This document shows, one piece after another, positions 57,159-64,000 of a stretch of 64,000 nt of DNA (position 1 is its first letter; each line of letters begins with the position of its first letter). Both the position numbers and the translations under genes were made by a program. The notes under the pieces were generated by a model. That model did not search any database, had not been told where the DNA came from, and saw nothing but the letters and a program-made list of their open reading frames with translations. Source of the stretch: Furcasterigmium furcatum (Eukaryota > Ascomycota > Sordariomycetes > Glomerellales > Plectosphaerellaceae). The stretch covers positions 2,301,831 to 2,365,830 of the forward strand of contig BCIA01000002.1 in assembly GCA_001599815.1 (NCBI GenBank), read 5' to 3'.

Positions 57159-59080
57159 GATGACCGGCTGGACTATAGGAGCGGACGAGTGTCAGCCTTT
57201 GAGTTTCGATGCCGTGTCGGGCGCAATTGAGCTCACCAGAGGAAATGCTGGGAGGACGGGCTGGAGATGTCGGAAGTTCAACCAACAATTGTGGGATGCG
57301 GACCGGGCGGAATTTCAGAGGCGGTGCCGAGCGACTGGGTCGCCGCTTATCGGGGACTGGCGAGACTCCTGGCCGTTTCTTATCGCGGGGCTCGCGAGTC
57401 GCGACGTGGCCCCGCCGGCATTCGGCGCCGGCAAGGGCTCCCGAGGGGAAGTGCTCCCGAGTCAAGCCTGTCAAACCTCGTCCCTGATGTGTCCAGCTTT
57501 TCAAGGTGCTCTCTAGTTTGCGGGTAGGTACTTGATCCGGCTAAGAATATATCCAGTCCGGGCAGGTACCTTCGCTTTCATTCTCGACTCAAAAAGGACC
57601 GCCACTACTTCGGAAACCATCTTCAGGTTTTGCTACTTCACCCAGAGCTCGTTCCCATCCTTCAAGTCTCTCTCAGGAGATCTGCTGTATTTTCATTCTC
57701 GATGCGCTGTTTCCCCCATCTCTTCCTGGGACTGCCCTCTTCTCATGCCCTCTTCTCATGCCCTCTTCTCCCTCTTACACTTCTTGCCCTTCTGAAGCTG
57801 GGTCGCCGCCATGGCTCATCAGGGCTCACGTCTCGGTGTCGGGTTCTCTCCGAAAAGTTTTGACAGAACACTCAGTCAATCCAAGTCTGGCCGGCTGACA
57901 TCGATATTTGACTTGTAGGCTAGGTCGCCCGGCATGACTCAACCGAGCCCGGCCGTTGGATGACGCTGCGTTCCAGTCGAGACAAGGATGGCCCGGCCGA
58001 ACAGCGTCGAGGTCTGTGTCGAGCTGCAAGACATGGCCTAATCGCGCGGCATGCAGCGGCGGGGTGCAGCGCTACACGCGGGGGAGCTCCCCACCAGAGG
58101 ACTCCAGTCACAGTGGTATCTGTCCTTGGCAGAGCCGATGAAGGCTGCTTCATTACCTCGTAATGGTGAAATGCCTCAGATGTGATGAGTACTGGCCGTG
58201 TTACTTCCATGGCGCCCGCTGAGTCTCGTGACGGCCCACGTTGAGCATGTCCTGGCGCTCATTGCTGGCGCATCATGGATGGGCTTACCCCTGAATTGAC
58301 GCGTCGGGTAACGTATGGATCATCACAGCCTCTAGCGGTGCATCTTCTGGAGTCCATAATAAATCAACTGCTCAGCTGATGAGGATGAGGCATGCGCCTC
58401 TCCAGCCCGAATGCGCAAGAGGTAAACTGAGCGTCCGGCCTGTGGCTCTGGCACAAGCTCAGGGCGCATTCGCTGATTGGCCGCGCATTCCTCACCGGAC
58501 CTGAGCTCCCGCTTGATCCGGGAATTCACGGCGCCCGGAACGGCGTGGGCTGCGTGGGTCCTAGGTCAAGTTGGGGGCCATGGCTCACCATGGGTCACTT
58601 GCTATCACTGCTCGGCGGAAGTAACCAAGGTATCGCGGGGCACACCTTCCAAACTTGACGCGCACAACTCCCAGGCCAGTGTAAGACCAGACCCTCGCCC
58701 TCACCACTCGCGCTCGTCCGATCCCACTTCCAACATTCTTCACGCCAGAGTCCCGGCCAACCGTCCACACCTCGACTATATGCCATCGAACCCCGACATC
58801 GTCCTGCATCACCTCCTAGACTGCGACATCCGACGACGCGACGAGCTACACTTATCATCCCCAAAACCCGCCAGGTGGCAACCCTAGAAATCGACCACCA
58901 ACTCGAATCCCCCACACCCGAATATCGCGACGCGCCCTCCGATCCCCCGACGTCCAATCCACCCCCCGCCTCCTTCGCGCGCTCGTTTCTGCTCCTTTAA
59001 ACACGCCGTGATCCGTCGAGAATCACAGCGAGGTGCAGCCACAAGCGCAAGAAGGACAGGTCTCGACCTCGGTGCTGCCC
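57159..59080. other. Divergent intergenic region, about 1.9 kb
   Basis: Lies between the carrier gene and the large BTB gene and should hold both promoters. It contains a 13-base tandem repeat at 57735. A plus ORF at 58477-58887 is not convincing and probably reflects 5' UTR. Confidence 0.5.
57735..57770 (+). repeat. 13-base tandem repeat
   Basis: Two perfect copies of CCCTCTTCTCATG (57735-57747 and 57748-57760) and a partial third to 57770. CT-rich, intergenic. Confidence 0.85.
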
Positions 59081-62000
59081 ATGAGTCATCTACTCTGGAA
59101 ATTCTACTGGGACAATGATGTCGACAAGTTTCGGCGTCTCCTGGCACCGGCCAGTCACAATACCCAGGCACCCTCCAGGAGCCCTGCCATAGGCTCTGGT
59201 TCTTGGGGTCACTCCCCCAATGCTGGCGGCCCCGGTACCTCCCCGCGAGCCTCAAAGTCGCGTAAGGTCTCTGGCTTTGGCGCTGGCTTTGGCGGCTCCA
59301 AGGGATCGCCGTACGCCCTGGGCAAGGCTGAGGTCAACAGTCGTGATCATGCAGGACTGACAGTCCTCCTGCGCGCCTCGTCGTCCCCTGCGCCCTCGGC
59401 CGTCAGCTTTGTGGAGGCTCTTCTTGAGCACCCTGCCTTGGATCTCCACGTACAAGACCCTGAGAGTGGCTGGAACGCCCTCCACAGGGCTCTGTATGCT
59501 GGCAATATCTCCATTGCCCGTCTTCTGCTCGAGAAGGAGCGCAGTTTCTTGACCGAGCAGATCCTGAGCAGTTCCGTGGCCAAGGTCGGGCAGCTCATCA
59601 AGACCAAGGACCACGAAGGCTACAGCCCCTTCGACGTATACAACTCGACAATTGCCGTGCGAGACTTGTCCAAGTCTCTCGATGTAGACGACGATTCCGA
59701 CGCTGCCTCCGACAGCGGCGCAAGCTCCAACGGCGATTATATCCTGGCCAGATCCGTCGCGGCACTTGATGGTGTTACAGAAGGCGAGGAAATCTTCATG
59801 TTTGGAAGCAACAAGAACCTGTCCCTCGGTGTCGGTGATGAGGACGATCGGCAGTTCCCAGAACGGGTCAATCTAAAGAGGCCGGACCATCTCCTGAGCA
59901 GGTTCCTTGAAGAATATCTCGAAGAAGCCAGAAACGATCCGGCCCTGGCGGCGTCTGCGGCCCTCGTTGAACCCGACGATCTAGGCCAAATCCCTGCTTT
60001 GACGAAACACAGGCCGATGAGGATTCATGATGCGGTCCTCTCAAAGTTTCACACCGTCATCCTCACTAGCGACCCGGTGTCCAATATGTACATCTGTGGC
60101 GTTGGACGCAGCGGCCGCCTCGGGTTAGGGGACGAAAACACCCAGTTCCGCTTCACTCCAGTGCAAAGCGGGCTTCAGGACAAGAAGGTCGTGCAAGCCG
60201 CACTTGGCCAGAACCACACCATGGCCCTCACCAGCCACGGCGAAGTGTGGACTTGGGGCTCCAACGGCAACTCGCAGCTCGGATACACGCTGCCCCCTGC
60301 TCGCCCGGATGAAGAGCAGATGAGCACGACTCCCCGGCAAGTCTTCGGCGCCCTGAAGAAAGAGACCATCCTCGGTGTCGCAGCGTCATGTGTGCACTCG
60401 GTGGCTCACACCGCCACGTCGTTGTTCTGTTGGGGACGGAACCTGGGCCAGCTGGCCCTCATGGACGCTGACTCGAGGTCTCTTGAGGTCCAGTCAACAC
60501 CCAGAAAAGTTGCTGCATCCCTCTTCTCCTCCAACATCGTAGCCGTGTCCGCCATCGACAAGGCCACCACATGTCTTCTCGAGGACAGCTCGGTGTGCGT
60601 CTTCACCAGCTACGGCTACAATTTTGTCAAGTTCCCAGTGCCGGATGTGTTCGCAAACCAGCAATTCACTCCGAGGTCCGTGGCGACGCGTTACGATTCC
60701 TCAAGGAATGCCATCAAGTCCATATCTTCTGGCGGCGAGACCATTGCTGCGATATCTACCAGGGGCGACCTTTTTACCATCTCGCTGAATCATAAGGCAG
60801 AAGCAGCTCCAGCAGCAACATCTACGACCAACCCTGCCAAGATCAAAGGAGCGCTCACTACTCCTCAGTGCATCTGGAATGCACGCAAGGACGGGGTCAG
60901 GTCCGTCAGCGTTGGTGAGCACGGCTCGGTCATTATCTGTACAGAATCAGGAGCGGTCTGGAGGCGCATCAAGCGAGCCAAAGCCAAAGACGCCGGGCCC
61001 GGCTCTGGGTCTGCCGGTCTAAGGCGCAACGACTTCAAATTCCAGCGTGTGCCGGCCGTCAACGACGCTGTGACGGTCCGTAGCTCGACTTTTGGCGCAT
61101 TTGCCGCGATTCGCAAAGATTGCGATGTCATGAAGCAGCAAATAACTGTCGACCGACAATCACTGGCCAAAGACCTGGCTCCTCTTTTGTGCTTGCGAGG
61201 CTTCCGAGCCTCGGAAGCGGCCACCAAAGACAAGGATATCCTCAAGTTCTGGAACAACCAGGACCTGAAGGACCGGATTGGCGAGCTTCCCTATGAGCTG
61301 CTCAAGTCAATGGACCTCGATGCCGATCTTGTGCGACACATCACTTTCAACGCCTCTCATGCTCAAGGCGCAGATGTCCTCGTGTCCACCACTTCGTCCC
61401 CCGACGTGGCCGTTCCGGTCCACGGATGGCTGCTGGCCGCAAGGAGCCCGGTCCTGCGTGGCATTTTCGCCGAGTACCGCGCAGAAGGCGAGTATGAGAT
61501 CCCGGATACGTTGATGCTCGAGGAGCATCAAGGCAAGACGCTCATCAAGTTCCACGCTCTGGATCTGCTGTCGCTGGTCAATCTGGTGGTGTATTGCTAC
61601 GATGATACCGCTGTGCCAGCCTGGAATTTCACCCGCCAGGCTCCGCCCCTGGCGTACCGATACCGGCAAATCAGGGCGGAACTCATGAAGCTTGCTGCCA
61701 AACTTCAGATGATGAAGCTCGAAGCAGCAGTTCGCCTCCAGACAACAGTCGAGAAATCGCTCGACCAAGATCTGCGGTTGGCGATCGAGGACCCTGCCTT
61801 CTTCGAGGATGCGGACGCTATTGTCGAACTCAACGGCGACGAGGTAGCAGTCCACAGCCAACTGTTGCGTCAGCGCTGCGAGTTCTTTGAGGGACTCTTC
61901 CATGGTCGTACCGGCGGCATGTGGCTTGCTGGCCGCCAAGATCTGCTCAACGAAGAAGAGCAAGTCCGCATCGATCTCCAGCACTTCGAACCGGATGCTT

Positions 62001-63871
62001 TCCGCTACACCATGCGATTTCTCTACGCCGACGTGGGCACAGAACTCTTCAACGATGTGGTGTCGAGCGATATCGACGATTTCTCAGATCTTGTGATGCA
62101 TGTCATGAGCATTGCGAACGAACTCATGCTCGACAGGCTCTCGCAGATCTGCCAGTTAGTCCTTGGCAAATTCGTCACTTCCAGAAACATTGGGCTGCTT
62201 TTGAACGAAATCAGCCCATGCGCTGTCACGGAGTTCAAGGATGCCGGGCTGGAGTATGTCTGCCTACAGATGGAGACGATGCTCGAGAACCATTTCCTGG
62301 ATGAGGTCGACGAAGATCTCCTGGAGGAGCTTGACGATATTGTCCGGCAGAACCAGGTCGCCCGCTACCCATTTGTACGAAGTGGTCGAGCTGAGCGGCT
62401 TCTGTACGAGCAATGTCCAGAGCTGATCTCGGACATTGAGGAGGAACGCCAGATCCGCGTCAAGGAGATGGCGTACAAGGCTTCCCAGAAGGACGATGAA
62501 AGGAAACTCTCGACTTCCCTCAAAGCAGCCCGGTTCGGGAGCCTGGACGATTTGTCTGGGGCTGTGGCACTCTCCGAGACAGCTCGGCGCAAGTCCAAGG
62601 CTGGCCGCAATGAACCATTCAGTCCCGTACTGCGACCGAAGGAATCAAAAGCGGACCTCATGTTCGACATGGATGAGGACCACCCCTTGAGCTCCGTCAG
62701 CCCCGCTGTCTCGCCTTTGCAGAGAGCAGTAGATGACAAGTCGGTCCCCGGATTCACATCTCTGCCATCGCTGGCGGCCTCCTTGAAGGAGTCAGCTGGG
62801 CCATTGGGAGCTGATGCCGCGCGAGAGGTGGTCCCAAGCTCGACTGCTGCGATGGCTGGCCCATCACCCTCCACTCCTTACCACTCGTCAGCCGGGCTAG
62901 GCAAGGGCAAAGCTTCGGCCGACAAGAGGCCCTGGGGAGGATCGGCTTTGCCTACCTCAAAACTGGACTTGCGGGAGATGTTGGCAGCGACGCCACCTAA
63001 ATCGGCACTGTCGGCGAGTCTTGCTGCACAGAAGACGCCAGAAGGCTCGCCGAGGATCACGCAGCCAAAGATGTCTCAGAAGGAGCGGAAGAAACAGCAG
63101 CAGGCACAAGCAGCAGCCCAAGCAGCACTTGAGGCCACAGAGAAGGCCCACAAGGTTGCATGGGATACCCAGAGCCCCGGGAGCAAGGCCGCGCCTTGGA
63201 AGCCAGTGTCTGCTGGTACCAAGACGTCTCTACAGGAGGTCATGGCAAGTGACAAGCCAGTACCTGCGTCGACAGCGAACCCCAAGCCCCTGATCGCCGC
63301 CGAAACGACGCCCAGGTCAACGCCTCGCCGGACAGCTTCACCAGACACACGGTTTTCGGGCCAGTCCAAGGGTACCAGCTCGCCGTCAGTGCCGACGTCA
63401 TCGTCCAATCGGCCTTCAGCAAAGCCAGTTGTCCCTCATTCTAAATCCTATAAGACGAATGCGCCAAAACCAGAGCCTGTATTGGGTCTTAGCATGACAG
63501 ACATTATCGGCCAGCAGAGGCGGGAACAGGAGATTGTCAAGGAAGCCGTTGCGAAGAGATCCATGCAGGAGATCCAGCAGGAACAGGAGTTCCAGGAGTG
63601 GTGGGATCAGGAGAGCCGACGTATCCAGGACGAGGAAGCTCGGAAATCCGCCCGAGAGGAGAGGGACAGAGAAGAGAAGCCCGGTAACAGACGTGGACGA
63701 CGAGGCCGGACGGGCAAAGGCGGCGCGGAGGGAGCGGCCAGTCAGACTGAAGGCCGAGTCGACGGCGGAGCTGCCAGCACAGGGAAGGCAGCTGGGTCAT
63801 CCGGTAACGCCAAAGGAAGAAGCAGTCGAGGCAGAGGTGGAAAGGGTCCGACAGGTAAAGCCTCGACATAA
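59081..63871 (+). CDS. Ankyrin/RCC1/BTB multidomain protein (IBtk/Btb1-like)
   Basis: Single-exon gene for 1596 residues. The frame is open from 59033 but the first ATG is at 59081 (MSHLLWKFYWDND). Domains in order: ankyrin repeats (about 85-160; DHAGLTVLLRA, GWNALHRALYAGNISIARLL), RCC1-like repeats (about 235-650; VGRSGRLGLGDE, TWGSNGNSQLGY, CWGRNLGQLAL), a first BTB (about 770-900; HGWLLAARSPVLRGIF) and a second BTB (about 910-1040; ELNGDEVAVHSQLLRQRCEF). A long Ser/Pro-rich linker follows. Near 1490-1530 is a Gln/Glu helix (QEFQEWWDQESRRIQDEE), then a Gly/Arg-rich tail (RRGRRGRTGKGG). The architecture matches IBtk and fission-yeast Btb1, which are thought to act as Cullin-3 ubiquitin ligase adaptors. 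No damage seen. Confidence 0.88.
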   Translation: MSHLLWKFYWDNDVDKFRRLLAPASHNTQAPSRSPAIGSGSWGHSPNAGGPGTSPRASKSRKVSGFGAGFGGSKGSPYALGKAEVNSRDHAGLTVLLRASSSPAPSAVSFVEALLEHPALDLHVQDPESGWNALHRALYAGNISIARLLLEKERSFLTEQILSSSVAKVGQLIKTKDHEGYSPFDVYNSTIAVRDLSKSLDVDDDSDAASDSGASSNGDYILARSVAALDGVTEGEEIFMFGSNKNLSLGVGDEDDRQFPERVNLKRPDHLLSRFLEEYLEEARNDPALAASAALVEPDDLGQIPALTKHRPMRIHDAVLSKFHTVILTSDPVSNMYICGVGRSGRLGLGDENTQFRFTPVQSGLQDKKVVQAALGQNHTMALTSHGEVWTWGSNGNSQLGYTLPPARPDEEQMSTTPRQVFGALKKETILGVAASCVHSVAHTATSLFCWGRNLGQLALMDADSRSLEVQSTPRKVAASLFSSNIVAVSAIDKATTCLLEDSSVCVFTSYGYNFVKFPVPDVFANQQFTPRSVATRYDSSRNAIKSISSGGETIAAISTRGDLFTISLNHKAEAAPAATSTTNPAKIKGALTTPQCIWNARKDGVRSVSVGEHGSVIICTESGAVWRRIKRAKAKDAGPGSGSAGLRRNDFKFQRVPAVNDAVTVRSSTFGAFAAIRKDCDVMKQQITVDRQSLAKDLAPLLCLRGFRASEAATKDKDILKFWNNQDLKDRIGELPYELLKSMDLDADLVRHITFNASHAQGADVLVSTTSSPDVAVPVHGWLLAARSPVLRGIFAEYRAEGEYEIPDTLMLEEHQGKTLIKFHALDLLSLVNLVVYCYDDTAVPAWNFTRQAPPLAYRYRQIRAELMKLAAKLQMMKLEAAVRLQTTVEKSLDQDLRLAIEDPAFFEDADAIVELNGDEVAVHSQLLRQRCEFFEGLFHGRTGGMWLAGRQDLLNEEEQVRIDLQHFEPDAFRYTMRFLYADVGTELFNDVVSSDIDDFSDLVMHVMSIANELMLDRLSQICQLVLGKFVTSRNIGLLLNEISPCAVTEFKDAGLEYVCLQMETMLENHFLDEVDEDLLEELDDIVRQNQVARYPFVRSGRAERLLYEQCPELISDIEEERQIRVKEMAYKASQKDDERKLSTSLKAARFGSLDDLSGAVALSETARRKSKAGRNEPFSPVLRPKESKADLMFDMDEDHPLSSVSPAVSPLQRAVDDKSVPGFTSLPSLAASLKESAGPLGADAAREVVPSSTAAMAGPSPSTPYHSSAGLGKGKASADKRPWGGSALPTSKLDLREMLAATPPKSALSASLAAQKTPEGSPRITQPKMSQKERKKQQQAQAAAQAALEATEKAHKVAWDTQSPGSKAAPWKPVSAGTKTSLQEVMASDKPVPASTANPKPLIAAETTPRSTPRRTASPDTRFSGQSKGTSSPSVPTSSSNRPSAKPVVPHSKSYKTNAPKPEPVLGLSMTDIIGQQRREQEIVKEAVAKRSMQEIQQEQEFQEWWDQESRRIQDEEARKSAREERDREEKPGNRRGRRGRTGKGGAEGAASQTEGRVDGGAASTGKAAGSSGNAKGRSSRGRGGKGPTGKAST

Positions 63872-64000
63872 CCAGAGGCCATTTGGCTTTGTACAAGACA
63901 TGTGCTACTGTCTGAGGAGGATACCATACATTGATTTGGGAGGCCGAGTAATGAGGTAGCATTGGACTACTGGAACAGGGAGATACAGAGCCGGGAGGGT
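63872..64000 (+). other. 3' flank of the BTB gene
   Basis: Presumed 3' UTR running to the window end. Nothing else seen. Confidence 0.4.

Overview
The window is nuclear DNA from a filamentous ascomycete, most likely a sordariomycete. The support is: GC-rich genes on both strands, short introns of about 45-90 bases with GTRNGY donors and CTRAC/CTGAC branch points, single-gene transcripts, a Zn(II)2Cys6 regulator, and a cellulose-active AA9 oxygenase carrying a CBM1. I cannot name the species. No prokaryotic operons, rRNA, confident tRNA, CRISPR array or intact transposon was seen.

Layout: 381-2359 (+) sugar transporter; 2859-3959 (-) TANGO2/NRDE protein; 6095-9000 (+) secreted subtilisin; 9260-10195 (-) secreted endonuclease/exonuclease/phosphatase-fold enzyme; 12435-13730 (+) disordered protein; 14884-16137 (+) coiled-coil protein; 16943-17940 (+) protoglobin-domain protein; 18258-18809 (-) small protein; 19218-21965 (-) Zn2Cys6 transcription factor with ten exons; 22635-23743 (-) AA9-CBM1 oxygenase; 24707-26293 (-) coiled-coil protein; 26662-27825 (-) class I methyltransferase; 28325-28984 (+) CDA-fold deaminase; 33873-35105 (-) conserved fungal Tyr/Pro/Ser-rich protein; 43262-45318 (+) CAX-type cation/proton exchanger; 45872-46671 (+) PEBP; 47017-47777 (-) small protein with a C-terminal zinc cluster; 49021-50472 (+) FAD oxidoreductase; 53933-55377 (+) LaeA-like methyltransferase; 55934-57158 (-) mitochondrial 2-oxodicarboxylate carrier; 59081-63871 (+) ankyrin/RCC1/BTB protein. 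Spliced models were built by hand from splice signals and checked for reading frame.

The genes do not form one pathway. Several fit a plant-biomass or protein-degrading lifestyle: secreted protease, secreted EEP enzyme, AA9 oxygenase, sugar porter and an adjacent transcription factor. The rest is housekeeping: ion transport, mitochondrial carrier, methyltransferases, a ubiquitin-adaptor-like protein. Gene spacing is very uneven. 28985-33872 and 35106-43261 have no gene I can support.

The most interesting details are a predicted 3-nt microexon in the exchanger, an AT (not GT) donor in the AA9 oxygenase, the small protein with a perfect Zn2Cys6 spacing at its C-terminus, a stand-alone protoglobin, and the large non-coding blocks. 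I found no clear evidence of a wholly new multi-gene system.
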